Source: Thioclava sp. GXIMD2076
GTDB taxonomy: Bacteria; Pseudomonadota; Alphaproteobacteria; Rhodobacterales; Rhodobacteraceae
Length of the DNA: 64,000 nucleotides
NCBI RefSeq assembly: GCF_037949795.1
Contig: NZ_CP149932.1
Coordinates: 1,849,001-1,913,000 of the forward strand
Direction of reading: 5' to 3'
The position numbers were made by a program, and so were the translations under genes. Shown here one piece after another: positions 50,966 through 60,787 of this stretch. The notes under the pieces are model-generated. The model did not search any database. It saw nothing but the letters and a program-made list of their open reading frames with translations, and was not told the DNA's origin. Numbering within the stretch: the first letter of the stretch is position 1; every line of letters starts with the position of its first letter.

Positions 50966-52960
50966 TCACGCCCAGAGGAGATGGCGTAGGCTATGGCCTA
51001 TTGCGGGCAGCAGCTGCCCGCGCCGCGCCACGTTTTCGGGGGCTTGCGAGAAGAGATGGCGGGTCAGGGCCTGACGCGCCGCCGTATCGGGCATGAACTC
51101 CAGTCTGAGGCTCTGGCGTCCACCATGGGCGCGCAGGATCCCGATCCGGCAAGGGATCTCGGGCAGCCCGTCAAGTTCCAGAATACACACGCTGTTGGCG
51201 GTCAGCCGCTGGATGCCCTGTGCCATAGTGGCGCGGGCGTGTTCGACGCTCAGCCCTGTAAGCCGCAGATCCAGTATCTCCGAGCCGTAGCGGAGCTGGC
51301 CTGCCAGATCCATACGGATCTCCACCTCGTTGCCGGGGCGGGGGCGCTCATAGCAGATCCCGAGCGCCATGACCGAGATCAGCATCGCAACCGCCGCCCA
51401 AGTCAGATTGAAGAGATCCTTGGCCGAAGGTTCGGTGATCGCGAGCGGCCCCACCAGATTGAGTGCGATGGCCAGCCCCAGAGCCATGGAGATCGCGCCG
51501 AAGAAGGTGGCTTGCGGAATGTTTACCTTGACCGATGAATGGTCGCCGCCCTTGTCGGTGACCTTGAAGGGTTTGCCGAACGGGTTTCTGAGCGCGGCAA
51601 GGAGGGTCATGGTCACGGGAAGGGCGGTCAGCGCATGGGTGACCTCGGTCAGAAGCGGCAGCGTGCGCCCGCCCGAGACCCAAGTCGAGTAGACCCAGAA
51701 ACAGATCAGCGCGGGGAGGCCGAAGCTGAGAAAGGCCAGCTCGTCCGCGTGATAGGCGGGCAGGTCGAAATACCAGTAAAGCACGGGGGCGATCAGCATT
51801 AGCGGGATGAAGGGCTTGGACAGCCATGACATCAGCCCGTGCACATAATGCAGCCGTTGGCGCAGGGTGAACCGGCCTTTGGGCGAGAGCGGCCCGTCGG
51901 GCATGCAGCCGATCTGGATCGTGCCCAGACACCAGCGCGTGCGTTGGGTGATATATTCGCCCACACCCTCGGCAGAGAGCCCCACCGAGAGCCTCTCGTT
52001 CAGCCAGCGGGTCTGGTAGCCCAGCTCCATCAGCTTGTAGCTGAGCCACATATCCTCCGAGAGAACGCCCTTGGGGAACCCGCCCAACTCGGCGATCAGA
52101 TTGCGCCGGACAACGAAGGATGTGCCGACGCAGAAGGCGCAGCCCACCGCGTCTTTTGCGGGCTGGAAGATATCGAAGAACACGCGCTGGTCATCGACGA
52201 AACTGTCGCTCAATCCGAAGGCATGCTGGATCGGGTCGTTGTTGTAATAGAATTGCGGGGTCTGGACGAGGCCGACGCTGGGTTCCTCGAACATGCCCAC
52301 CACGCGGCGCAGGAACTGTCGCTGGGGCGCGAAATCGGCATCGAGCACGAGGATCAGATCGCCTTTGCCCGCATCATCGGTCAGCCGGTAGGCATTGTCG
52401 AGATTTCCGGCCTTGGCATGGGCATTGTCGGGGCGTGTCAGGTAATTGGCACCTACCGCCTCGCAATAGGCCCGCAGGGCGGGGCGGCGGGTATCGTCAC
52501 AGACAAACACGCGGAAATCTGGGTAATCCATCGCCAGCGCGGGCAGGATGGATTTCTCGAGCACATTGATCGGCTCGTTATAGGTGCAGATGAAGACATC
52601 CACGCGGGGCCAGTCCTCGCTGGCCTCCAGCATCGCCTCGGCGCCGTCGGCAAACTCCCCATTGTCGCGATGGTTGAACAGGATGACGATCGAGGCGAGC
52701 GAATAGGCGATGGCCGCCATCTCCGCCGCCCAGAAGATCCACGGCCAGAGCCCTTTGAGCGTGAACGAGAACTCGGGCAGGGTCTGTGTGGTGCGCCAGA
52801 CCGCGTAGAGGATGACCGAGAGCGCGGTGAGCGATCCGATCAGACGCCGTGGAAAGGGCCTGTCGGAGGGCAGCCCCAGTGCAAGCGCCAGCATCAGGAA
52901 CAGCAGCCCGAGATTATAGGCAAGGATCGAGGACATATCCGCAAGCGTAGGAGAAATCAT
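50966..52960 (-). CDS. GT2 beta-glucan synthase, BcsA/BgsA-like
   Basis: 664-aa processive glycosyltransferase of the inner membrane. Two N-terminal helices, then GT2 domain: FICTYNEPINVLEKSILPAL, VCDDTRR, LDADFAPQRQF (DxD), FCVGTSFVVRR, LSEDMWLSYKL (acceptor-site Asp) and TQRTRWCLGTIQ (QxxRW), followed by more membrane helices. The C-terminal 110 residues sit where BcsA has PilZ, but neither the RxxxR nor the D/NxSxxG motif is intact (YERPRPGNE; LDLRLTGLS). That fits BgsA-type mixed-linkage beta-glucan synthases better than cellulose synthase, together with the HlyD-like partner. Start overlaps the upstream stop (ATGA). Confidence 0.85.
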   Translation of the reverse strand: MISPTLADMSSILAYNLGLLFLMLALALGLPSDRPFPRRLIGSLTALSVILYAVWRTTQTLPEFSFTLKGLWPWIFWAAEMAAIAYSLASIVILFNHRDNGEFADGAEAMLEASEDWPRVDVFICTYNEPINVLEKSILPALAMDYPDFRVFVCDDTRRPALRAYCEAVGANYLTRPDNAHAKAGNLDNAYRLTDDAGKGDLILVLDADFAPQRQFLRRVVGMFEEPSVGLVQTPQFYYNNDPIQHAFGLSDSFVDDQRVFFDIFQPAKDAVGCAFCVGTSFVVRRNLIAELGGFPKGVLSEDMWLSYKLMELGYQTRWLNERLSVGLSAEGVGEYITQRTRWCLGTIQIGCMPDGPLSPKGRFTLRQRLHYVHGLMSWLSKPFIPLMLIAPVLYWYFDLPAYHADELAFLSFGLPALICFWVYSTWVSGGRTLPLLTEVTHALTALPVTMTLLAALRNPFGKPFKVTDKGGDHSSVKVNIPQATFFGAISMALGLAIALNLVGPLAITEPSAKDLFNLTWAAVAMLISVMALGICYERPRPGNEVEIRMDLAGQLRYGSEILDLRLTGLSVEHARATMAQGIQRLTANSVCILELDGLPEIPCRIGILRAHGGRQSLRLEFMPDTAARQALTRHLFSQAPENVARRGQLLPAIGHSLRHLLWA

Positions 52961-54315
52961 TGGAGAGGCTCCGGAGAGGGGTCTTGGGAAAGTGGCGAGG
53001 GGGCCGGTATGAAGGGATTGCGGTCCTGCAGGGCCAGAAGCGCCCAGGCGGTGGCCCCGAGATGCGGGCGGGGCGGATAGGTGAAGGCGATCTCCCCGCT
53101 CGATCCGATCCCGATGGAGAGGCCCGTCGAGAGGGTGGTGCCATCCGTGGCGAGAAGGTAGCCGGTCGCGGGGTCGACGAGCGTCGAGAGGGTGATCATG
53201 AACTCTGTTGCCTGTGCGGTCAGACCCAGCCGGTTCAGGGTGAGGGCTGCCTGTGCCGTGCCTTCAGCCCAGATGCCGTCGCGGTCGTCGTTGAAATCCA
53301 ACCCATTCCGCCCGTTTCGGGTGACAGTGAGCCCTTTCAGGATGTCGGCCACGGTTGCAGGGCGGCCGCTGATCCGGCCCAGTTCGGGGAGTGCCAGATA
53401 GGGCCAGACCTGCACATCGAGCATCGTGCCGCCGTTCTCTGAGGGCTGCCCCTCTGGAGTGGTGCCGGTCAGAAAGGCTCCGCGCGCGGGGCGCCACATT
53501 TTCAGAACCATCTCGCGGGCGGTGGCCTCGATCTGTTCGAGCCGCGCGCCATCGTCCGGCGGCAGGGGGGGCGTGCTGGCCATCAGGGCCCGTGATAGTG
53601 CGACGATATCGAGATTGTGCTCGGTTGAGGACCATGGCGCGCGGGCAGGGTCGGGCTCGAAGCCGAAATAGCCGCCCAGATAGCCCCGCTTCGTCCCGTT
53701 ATCGGGGCGCATATGGTCATCGATCCAGTAGGCAAGCCCCAGCGCCGCCGCGCGCCATTTCGGGTCATGGCTGGCGGCAGAGAGATGCAGATAGGCCAAC
53801 CCCACCCATGCCATATTGCCGCTCGTCGTGCCGACCTGATAGGCATCCTCGATCCAGCGCCCCTCCTTGTCCGACCAGTAACCGGGGGGCAAGGCAGGCC
53901 GGGCGGAAAGGCCCGCGCGATAGGCATTGCGCAAGCGGCCATCTCTATAACTGCGATCCGCCTCCTGCGCCTGCAGGAAGGCTGCGCCGATGCGCTGGGC
54001 CGAGGGCAGGTCCCCGCAGCCCAGAAGGGCGATCACCGCAAGGGCGTTGTCATAGACAAAGCCCGCATCGCGCAACGCCGGATCGGGCTGCGAGACGCCC
54101 GCGCCGCGGTCGGGCTGTTCAGGCCAGCTGGTTAGAAAACCCGGATCAGGCCCGGCAGGAAGGCTCGTTCGCAGGGAGGTGCATAATGTCTCCTCCAGCT
54201 CCGCAGGCGGAGAGGCCATGGCAGCGGGAAAAAAGGAACTTGTTACAAACACGCCCAGAATGCCGCCGAGCAGGGGGGATCTAAAGCCCCGAGGCGACAT
54301 CATGTGCGATCTCAT
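52957..54315 (-). CDS. Periplasmic alpha/alpha-barrel glycan enzyme-like protein
   Basis: Up to 452 aa with an N-terminal signal peptide (LLGGILGVFVTSSFFPAAMA). The body resembles (alpha/alpha)6-barrel glycosidases or unsaturated-sugar hydrolases (DAGFVYDNALAVIALLGCGD; GTTSGNMAWVGLAYLHLSAA; STEHNLDIVALSRAL). Middle gene of the synthase operon, so it probably trims, binds or guides the glucan in the periplasm. Exact family uncertain. Start may be 54315, 54303 or 54300. Confidence 0.7.
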   Translation of the reverse strand: MRSHMMSPRGFRSPLLGGILGVFVTSSFFPAAMASPPAELEETLCTSLRTSLPAGPDPGFLTSWPEQPDRGAGVSQPDPALRDAGFVYDNALAVIALLGCGDLPSAQRIGAAFLQAQEADRSYRDGRLRNAYRAGLSARPALPPGYWSDKEGRWIEDAYQVGTTSGNMAWVGLAYLHLSAASHDPKWRAAALGLAYWIDDHMRPDNGTKRGYLGGYFGFEPDPARAPWSSTEHNLDIVALSRALMASTPPLPPDDGARLEQIEATAREMVLKMWRPARGAFLTGTTPEGQPSENGGTMLDVQVWPYLALPELGRISGRPATVADILKGLTVTRNGRNGLDFNDDRDGIWAEGTAQAALTLNRLGLTAQATEFMITLSTLVDPATGYLLATDGTTLSTGLSIGIGSSGEIAFTYPPRPHLGATAWALLALQDRNPFIPAPSPLSQDPSPEPLQ

Positions 54316-55615
54316 GGCGGGGGAACGCCGTGTCCTCAGAGGCGGCCAGCGCCGAATTCGGCTTGATCGCGGCCAGAGCCGTATCGAGCAGACCGCGCAC
54401 GCCTGCGCTCAATTGCGGCAGGGTGCCCTCCTGAAGCTCCGCCGTGACCCATGCGCCAACGCCGCAGGCCATGCCGCCCGTCTGCGGCGGGGCAGCTTCG
54501 GGCTGGATCATCACATAGAACTCGCGCCGTTCGGTGGGCGGGAAGGGCAGCACATAGCGAGTATCCTCGGTATCCGTGGTGCGCGGCAGGATCGAGGTCA
54601 CCTTGGCTGGCACCGGTTCCGGCCAATCGGGGGAGGAGATCTTCATCGCGGTGCCAGGGCCGAGTTTGCTGGCGGTGCGTTCGGGGAAAATGGCCACGAT
54701 CACACGCTGATCACAACGCACTGCACGGGCGAGGGTATCGCCTGCGCGCGCCGCCATCCCGTCCTCGATGGCCAGCGTCGTGACCTCGGACTGGCCCTGC
54801 ACCTCGACACTGGTCTCGCTCAGCAGCGAGACGCGGTGCTCCTCGGCATCGCGCATGGCGATCACCGCGCGCAGACCGTCTTCCTGTGTCGAGATCTCGC
54901 CCTTCAACAGCGCGATCGCCTGTGTCGCGCTGCGCCATTCGGCCTGCAGGGTGGGCACCTGCCCGCTATCTATCCCGACGATGATCCCCTTGCGCGCGGC
55001 GTTCAGGCGCTCGACGAGCTGGCGTTTGCCCAGTTGCAACTCGTCCAGCTGGCTCTGGACGATATCGGCGGTCACCAGTTGGTCCTCGGCCACGGTCTTG
55101 GACACGATACCGGCCGTCTGCAGCTTGGCCTGACGGGCGGCCGCCCCTTTTGCCAGTCCCAGCGTCGCCTCGAGGCGCTCGATGCGGGTTTGGTTTATGG
55201 CCAGCTCGTTCTCCAGATTACCAAGCACCTCGCGCTGCATGCGCAGCACCTGATCCGACAGCTGGGCGGCCTGCGTCTCGAAGGTCTTCAGGCGCAGATT
55301 GCGCTGTGTGATCTCCTGTGTCATCTCGCTGACCCGAAGCCGCAATTCGACCAGTTTGGCCTGATCGACCGAGACATTGCGGATGCGCGCGACCGTCTCG
55401 CCGTCGCGTAGGCGGCTGCCGGTGTTCATGGTCATACCCTGCACGACCCCGTCAATGGGGGCGGTGATCAGATAGGAGGGCGCATTGACAATGGCGCGTT
55501 CGGATCGGGTCGTCAGGACCGGAGCGAGGGTATTGGACACCATCAGAAGCCCCAATACCGAGGCAGCACTATAGGAAAAGACCCGCATACCAGCGAGACC
55601 AGTGGAAAAGGCCAT
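54281..55615 (-). CDS. HlyD/BgsB-like membrane-fusion protein
   Basis: 444 aa, GGAG upstream of ATG 55615. One N-terminal membrane helix, then biotinyl-lipoyl-like half (ITAPIDGVVQGMTMNTGSRL), a long coiled coil (about residues 85-230) and the second half (AIEDGMAARAGDTLARAVRC). Membrane-fusion proteins of this type (BgsB in Sinorhizobium) accompany beta-glucan synthases and export the polymer across the periplasm. First gene of the three-gene operon. Confidence 0.82.
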   Translation of the reverse strand: MAFSTGLAGMRVFSYSAASVLGLLMVSNTLAPVLTTRSERAIVNAPSYLITAPIDGVVQGMTMNTGSRLRDGETVARIRNVSVDQAKLVELRLRVSEMTQEITQRNLRLKTFETQAAQLSDQVLRMQREVLGNLENELAINQTRIERLEATLGLAKGAAARQAKLQTAGIVSKTVAEDQLVTADIVQSQLDELQLGKRQLVERLNAARKGIIVGIDSGQVPTLQAEWRSATQAIALLKGEISTQEDGLRAVIAMRDAEEHRVSLLSETSVEVQGQSEVTTLAIEDGMAARAGDTLARAVRCDQRVIVAIFPERTASKLGPGTAMKISSPDWPEPVPAKVTSILPRTTDTEDTRYVLPFPPTERREFYVMIQPEAAPPQTGGMACGVGAWVTAELQEGTLPQLSAGVRGLLDTALAAIKPNSALAASEDTAFPRHEIAHDVASGL

Positions 55616-56349
55616 GGGAGGGCTCCATTTCTCGATGTTGAACGTCTGGAGTAAGGCAAAGAGGTCTCGAGCGCCGACCCGAAGGGTCGGAGCTGAATAG
55701 GTTCTCCTCCGACGCGCAGTGCGCCGGGGCGAGAAGTCGTGGAGGATCTTGCTTTATCGTCTAAACCGGACAATCCCGGTTTACCTTTCGTTAAGTAAAT
55801 GACAACACGCGACCGATATCCGATCAAGTGCCGTCATTTACTTTTTCCATTTACGGATATTAATCACGAAATCTTATTAACTTTTAGCCTCGAAATTGAC
55901 GAAGCGCAGAGCGACAACCCGTTCTATCTGATCACAATTAAGGGCTGCCATCGAAGATGTTTAAAAAATGTGCGTGGGTGTTTCAGAAACGTATTTCAGA
56001 AGAGTTTCAGATTTTTTCGCTCGAATCAGTAAGTTATAGAACAATTTTGAGGATTTTCATTGTGTCACAATACACGCTTTGGTTGATTTACGTTGCGCGG
56101 CTTCGGAGCGCTTAAGCCGTCCGGTAGGAGCTGAAACAGGGCGTGCGTGCAAGGCGTGGGCCGGAGTTGGAGTGCCAAATTGATATGTTTATTATATGGG
56201 ACACATACTTCGGAAAACCGCTGCACTGTTCTCATGCTGCTATGAGTTTCACCGATTTGGGGCAGAACGGTGCAATGCCTCGGCGCCGTTAACCGGAGAT
56301 TGTCACAATTGGACCGCATTTACTTAATAGTTTTTTAACGATTGACGCG
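55616..56349. other. Divergent intergenic region, no gene seen
   Basis: About 730 bp between the glucan operon and the LicD gene. AT-richer than its surroundings. Short frames on both strands have no ribosome site or plausible product. It should hold the promoters of both divergent units. Confidence 0.6.
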
Positions 56350-57666
56350 ATGCCGACCCGTTCAGCAATATCGGTGTCACGAAACTGTCATATATCAAGG
56401 GGCGGGCCGATTCCGAAAGACAACGACATAATTGCGAAGAGCGCGCCCCTGCGCGAGATGATCGTGAGCGATATGCTGACGCTGGATGTCGATGTGCCGC
56501 GTGGTAAGGCCAAGCTCAGCGGGTCGTTCATCGTCTCGGACGCGTTCCCGTTGAACGCCGGTGAGGACGCTCCCGTTCTGGTCTTGCGGGGTGAGGAGGG
56601 CACGCTGCCCGTGGTCTTCAACGACAAGCGCACCCCCAAGCTCGCGCGCCGTTTTACCGATGGCGGTAATGCCGATCGCGCGCGGATCGTGTCGCAATTC
56701 ATCGATCTGCACCGCTTCCCGCTACATCTGTTCCTCGAAACGCCCGACGGGCGGCGCAGCGACTATATCCGTAGCTTCGATCTGCCGGAACTGCGCGATG
56801 CGCGGATGGTGGCGCTGATGGAGATCTACGCGCGTAGCGAACCCGAAGCCCGCAGCAATACCCTGTTCAAGACGCTCTACAAGCGGATCGATGGCCGTCC
56901 GACGACATTGCGCAACCGGATTGCCCGCCGCTGGCTCTACGGGCTGTTCGACAGACGTCCGGCGCGTGGCCGGATGCATATGACCCATATCCGCAAGGCG
57001 TTCGAGACACAGGGGCGACCGCTGGCCTTTGACGCGCTCACCGAGCATATGACGAGCCATGGCGTGGCCCTCGCACCGCATGGCGGGATGACCTTCGACG
57101 GGCTGGAAAGCGCGACCGTCTGGGAGGCGTTCGACGTGATGGCCGAGCGGCTGGCCGAACTGGGGCTGACGGTTTTCCTAAATTCCGGCACGCTTCTGGG
57201 CGTCGTTCGCGATGGCGATTTCCTGCCCCATGACGATGATATCGATGTGGCCGTGCTTCTTGATGCGCGTAACGAGGAGGAGGCTGCCGAAGCCTTCTCG
57301 CAGCTTCGCACGCTTCTGGAGGAGGAAGAGCTTATCGATCCCGAGGCCAATGTCTCGGCCGGTATCCACAAGCTCAAGCGCGTGGGTCCGGTGCAGGTGG
57401 ATCTGTTCCCCGCATGGATCAGCGAGGAGGGCAGGTTGTTTGTCTATCCCTATAGCTATGGCGATGTCCCGCGCGAGGCCTTGATGGATCTGGTGCCGTG
57501 GCAGGGTAATCCGCGCCGCCTGATCCCCAAAGACCCCGATACCGTCCTGAGCGCCAATTACGGCGAGGGATGGCGGGTGCCCGATCCGTTTTTCGTATTT
57601 CCTTGGACCAAGGCGAAGAAGAGGTTCTCGGCTTTTCTTAGCCTGCTTGAGAAGGAACTGAAATGA
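56350..57666 (+). CDS. LicD-family phosphotransferase-like protein
   Basis: 438 aa at most; ATG 56458 is an alternative start. The C-terminal third has the LicD/fukutin-related nucleotidyltransferase motif LNSGTLLGVVRDGDFLPHDD followed by DIDVAVLLD, which binds metal and a CDP- or similar activated phosphodiester donor. The N-terminal part is not recognised. Coupled by ATGA to a CTP-transferase gene, so it probably transfers a phospho-alcohol onto a surface glycan. Confidence 0.8.
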   Translation: MPTRSAISVSRNCHISRGGPIPKDNDIIAKSAPLREMIVSDMLTLDVDVPRGKAKLSGSFIVSDAFPLNAGEDAPVLVLRGEEGTLPVVFNDKRTPKLARRFTDGGNADRARIVSQFIDLHRFPLHLFLETPDGRRSDYIRSFDLPELRDARMVALMEIYARSEPEARSNTLFKTLYKRIDGRPTTLRNRIARRWLYGLFDRRPARGRMHMTHIRKAFETQGRPLAFDALTEHMTSHGVALAPHGGMTFDGLESATVWEAFDVMAERLAELGLTVFLNSGTLLGVVRDGDFLPHDDDIDVAVLLDARNEEEAAEAFSQLRTLLEEEELIDPEANVSAGIHKLKRVGPVQVDLFPAWISEEGRLFVYPYSYGDVPREALMDLVPWQGNPRRLIPKDPDTVLSANYGEGWRVPDPFFVFPWTKAKKRFSAFLSLLEKELK

Positions 57667-58055
57667 CCCGAAAAGTGATTACTTACGGCACATTCGATCT
57701 GTTCCATCATGGCCATGTGCGGCTGTTGCAGCGGCTTGCCGATCTGGGCGACCATCTGACGGTGGCGGTCTCGACCGACGAGTTCAACGCGATCAAGGGC
57801 AAGCGCTCTTCCATCCCCTATGCCCATCGCGCCGAGATCGTGGCGGCCTGCCGCTATGTCGACGAGGTCATTCCCGAAGAGCATTGGGAGCAGAAGCGCC
57901 GCGATATCGAACGTCTGGAGATCGATATCTTCGCGATGGGCGATGACTGGGCCGGCCATTTCGATGACCTGTCCGATCTGTGCGAGGTGATCTATCTCGA
58001 GCGCACGAAAGATGTCTCGAGCACCGAGATCAAACTTTTCGTCCGCAGCGCCTGA
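57663..58055 (+). CDS. Glycerol-3-phosphate cytidylyltransferase-like (TagD)
   Basis: 130 aa, the usual TagD length. Nucleotidyltransferase signature YGTFDLFHHGHVRLLQRLAD (HxGH) and C-terminal ERTKDVSSTEIK (RTxGISTT-like). Makes CDP-glycerol or a related CDP-alcohol from CTP. The four-base overlap with the LicD gene suggests donor synthesis and transfer in one two-gene unit. Confidence 0.9.
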   Translation: MTRKVITYGTFDLFHHGHVRLLQRLADLGDHLTVAVSTDEFNAIKGKRSSIPYAHRAEIVAACRYVDEVIPEEHWEQKRRDIERLEIDIFAMGDDWAGHFDDLSDLCEVIYLERTKDVSSTEIKLFVRSA

Positions 58056-58070
58056 ACGCAATCTCCCGCC

Positions 58071-59615
58071 TCAATGGGCGGGCGGCTTGCCCTGCGCCTT
58101 TGGCGGTTTCATCGCGAGCGCCATCAGGGCGAGACTGGCAAAGAGGAAGGTCAGCACCACGAATGTGTCGATGAAGGCCATCACATGGGCCTGTCCCTGC
58201 ACCCGTGCGGCCAGTTGCGACAGTGCCGCCGTGGTGCCGTCGAGCCCTGACTGGCTGTAGATATTGGCCAGAAGATCGCGCTGGCGAAGCGCTTCCGGAT
58301 TGGCCCAATTCACCGCCTCGGCGAGCCGCGCGTCATGCAGCGCCTGGCGGTCGGTCAGCATCTGGTTGATGACCGCAAGCCCCACCGCACCGCCAAGGTT
58401 CCGCATCAGGTTATACAGCCCCGAGGCGCCCTTGATCTTGGCGGGCGGTAGCGTGCCGAGCGCGAGATTGTTGATTGGCACCATACAGATCATCAGCGAC
58501 ATGCCGCGCAGAACCTGCGGCCAGAACAGTTCCCAGAAATCCCACTGGTCGGTCATATAGGTCAGCATATAGGTCGAGAGGCCGAAGCCCAGGAACCCCG
58601 CGACCATCATCACCCGCAGATCGACTTTCGAGGCCAGCATGCCGGTCAGAGGGGCGGCGATGAACATCGCGATCCCCGAAACGAAGACCGTCTCGCCGGT
58701 CATCAGGCTGTCATAGCCACGCACGGAGGACAGGTAGAGCGGGTAGAGATAGGTCATCCCGTAAAGCCCGATGCCCATCACGAAAGAAAAGAGCGAGCCG
58801 AGCGAGAAGTTGGTGTCAGTGAAAGCACTGAAATCGACGACCGGATTCTCGCGGGTGAAGGCCCGCCAGAAGGTGGTCACGCAACCGATTGAGGCAATGA
58901 TAAACAGGATGGCCACGGCCTCGTCCTGAAACCAGTCATTGCCCGGACCTTCCTCCAGCACATATTCCATCCCGCCAAGGAAACAGGCCAGCGCCAGAAG
59001 GCCCCACCAGTCGAAGGTCTGGAACAGCTTCCAGTCGGGCTTGTCGAAATCGATCAGGCTGAGCGCGCCAACGGTCACCAGAATGCCGGCGGGCACATTG
59101 ACCAGGAACAGCCAGTGCCACGACAGCGCATGGGACAGGTAACCGCCCACCGTGGGGCCGACGGTCGGGGCAAGTGTGGCGATCAGGCCGATGATCGGCG
59201 AGACGATATTGCGTTTGGAGGGCGGGAAGATGGTGAAGGCCGCGGCAAAGACCGAAGGGATCATGCCACCGCCCAAGAACCCCTGAAGCGCCCGCCAAAG
59301 GATCATCTCGTTGATCGATCCGGCGGTGGCGCACATGAAGGAGGCCGCCGTGAAGCCCGCAGCCGAGGCCGCAAAGAGGAGCCGCGTGGACATCATCCGT
59401 CCCAGAAGACCCGAGAGCGGGATCATGATTACCTCGGCGATCAGATAGGCGGTCTGCACCCAGGAGATCTCGTCACGCGAGGCGCCGAGCCCCGCCTGGA
59501 TCTCCGACAGCGAGGCGGAGACGATCTGGATGTCGAGAATGGCCATGAACATGCCGAAGACCATGACCATGAAGGCCATGATCCGGCGTGGCGTCAGCTC
59601 CGGCGTGTCGGTCAT
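58071..59615 (-). CDS. emrB: MFS multidrug exporter, EmrB/QacA (DHA2) type
   Basis: 514 aa, 14 predicted membrane helices (FMVMVFGMFMAILDIQIVSA at helix 1 with the D-x-Q-I motif C-type region; LSGLLGRMMSTRLLF loop). Works with the EmrA-like adaptor encoded just upstream (4-nt overlap) to push hydrophobic compounds out through an outer-membrane channel. A CCCGCC/GGCGGG hairpin overlaps its stop at the convergent junction with the TagD gene. Confidence 0.92.
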   Translation of the reverse strand: MTDTPELTPRRIMAFMVMVFGMFMAILDIQIVSASLSEIQAGLGASRDEISWVQTAYLIAEVIMIPLSGLLGRMMSTRLLFAASAAGFTAASFMCATAGSINEMILWRALQGFLGGGMIPSVFAAAFTIFPPSKRNIVSPIIGLIATLAPTVGPTVGGYLSHALSWHWLFLVNVPAGILVTVGALSLIDFDKPDWKLFQTFDWWGLLALACFLGGMEYVLEEGPGNDWFQDEAVAILFIIASIGCVTTFWRAFTRENPVVDFSAFTDTNFSLGSLFSFVMGIGLYGMTYLYPLYLSSVRGYDSLMTGETVFVSGIAMFIAAPLTGMLASKVDLRVMMVAGFLGFGLSTYMLTYMTDQWDFWELFWPQVLRGMSLMICMVPINNLALGTLPPAKIKGASGLYNLMRNLGGAVGLAVINQMLTDRQALHDARLAEAVNWANPEALRQRDLLANIYSQSGLDGTTAALSQLAARVQGQAHVMAFIDTFVVLTFLFASLALMALAMKPPKAQGKPPAH

Positions 59616-60724
59616 TTCGAGGAGGCCGTCTGGGTCTGGCCCTCTGCGGGCGAGGTGCGGCGGTCGATCTCGATCTCGGCCGAAAGACCCGCGCGCAGCG
59701 GCACCTGATCCTCGGGCAGGGCGATGCGCACCGGCACACGCTGCACGATCTTGGTGAAGTTGCCGGTCGCGTTATCGGCCGGGATCAGCGAGAAGATCGC
59801 CCCCGTGGCCGGTGCGATGGAGGTCACGGTCCCTTCGATCGGATGGTCCTTGTCGGCATCGAGCACCACGGTCGCCTTGGCACCGGGGGTGATACCGGCC
59901 AGCTGGGTCTCCTTGAGATTGGCCTCCACATAGAGACCATGATCGGGCACGACGGCGGCAAGGGTGGCGCCGATGCTGACCAGCTCGCCCTCTTCAATTG
60001 CGATATTGGCCACGACACCATCATAGGGCGCGCGGATCACGGTGTGCTCGAGGTCGCGCTGCGCCTGATCGATGGCCAGCTGCAGCTGCTTGCGGCTCGA
60101 TTCACTCTCCGCACGCTCGGCGCGCAGAACCTCGACATCGGCCTCGGCCCCCGCGATGGCAGCAATGGCGGCGGTCCTGTTGGCCTGAGCCGTGGCAAGT
60201 GTCTCGTTTGCGGTGTCGAGATCGGCCTGCGAGGTCACGCGGCGCGCGGCCAGATCCTTGGCACGTTTGGCATTGGTCTGGGCATTGGTCAGCGCCGCCT
60301 CGGACGCTCCGAGCTGCGCCTTGGCCTGTTCCACCGAGGTTTCTGCCGCCGCGATCTGCGCGTCGATCCGTGCCAATGTCCGCTCGAGGGTTGGCAGTTT
60401 GGATTGCGCAAGCTCCAGCGCGATCTTGTAGTCACCATCATCGATACGCAGCAGAACGTCGCCCTTGGCGACATGCTGGTTGGACTTCACCTCGATCTCG
60501 GAAACATAGCCCTGCAGCTTGGAGGACATCAGCGAGACGTCGGCCTGCACATAGGCATCATCGGTTTTCACCATGAAGCGGCCGTGGGTCCACCAGCTGA
60601 CGCCGAACCAGCCAACGGCCACGATCGCGACAACGGCCACGCCTGCAAGAATCTTTTTCTTGCGGCCTGCCGGTTTGGAGGCGGGGGCGGGATTTTCGAC
60701 GGAAGTATCAGGAGCGGAGGACAT
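59612..60724 (-). CDS. emrA: EmrA-like membrane-fusion protein
   Basis: About 370 aa from ATG 60724 (60769 also open). N-terminal membrane helix (ILAGVAVVAIVAVGWFGVSW), lipoyl halves (VKTDDAYVQADVSLMSSKLQ; HTVIRAPYDGVVANIAIEEG) and a coiled-coil hairpin. Periplasmic adaptor of the tripartite pump; co-transcribed with emrB. Promoter lies under two palindromes bound presumably by the divergent TetR protein. Confidence 0.92.
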   Translation of the reverse strand: MSSAPDTSVENPAPASKPAGRKKKILAGVAVVAIVAVGWFGVSWWTHGRFMVKTDDAYVQADVSLMSSKLQGYVSEIEVKSNQHVAKGDVLLRIDDGDYKIALELAQSKLPTLERTLARIDAQIAAAETSVEQAKAQLGASEAALTNAQTNAKRAKDLAARRVTSQADLDTANETLATAQANRTAAIAAIAGAEADVEVLRAERAESESSRKQLQLAIDQAQRDLEHTVIRAPYDGVVANIAIEEGELVSIGATLAAVVPDHGLYVEANLKETQLAGITPGAKATVVLDADKDHPIEGTVTSIAPATGAIFSLIPADNATGNFTKIVQRVPVRIALPEDQVPLRAGLSAEIEIDRRTSPAEGQTQTASSK

Positions 60725-60787
60725 TATGGGCGCTTTCGGAACGGATGATCGGTGCGGAACGGCAGGCATGACAGGCGGGCGGAATCA

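Noticed and set aside
55543..56319. Short frames in the gap between the glucan operon and the LicD gene
   Set aside because: No ribosome sites, no recognisable products, and composition typical of a promoter region.
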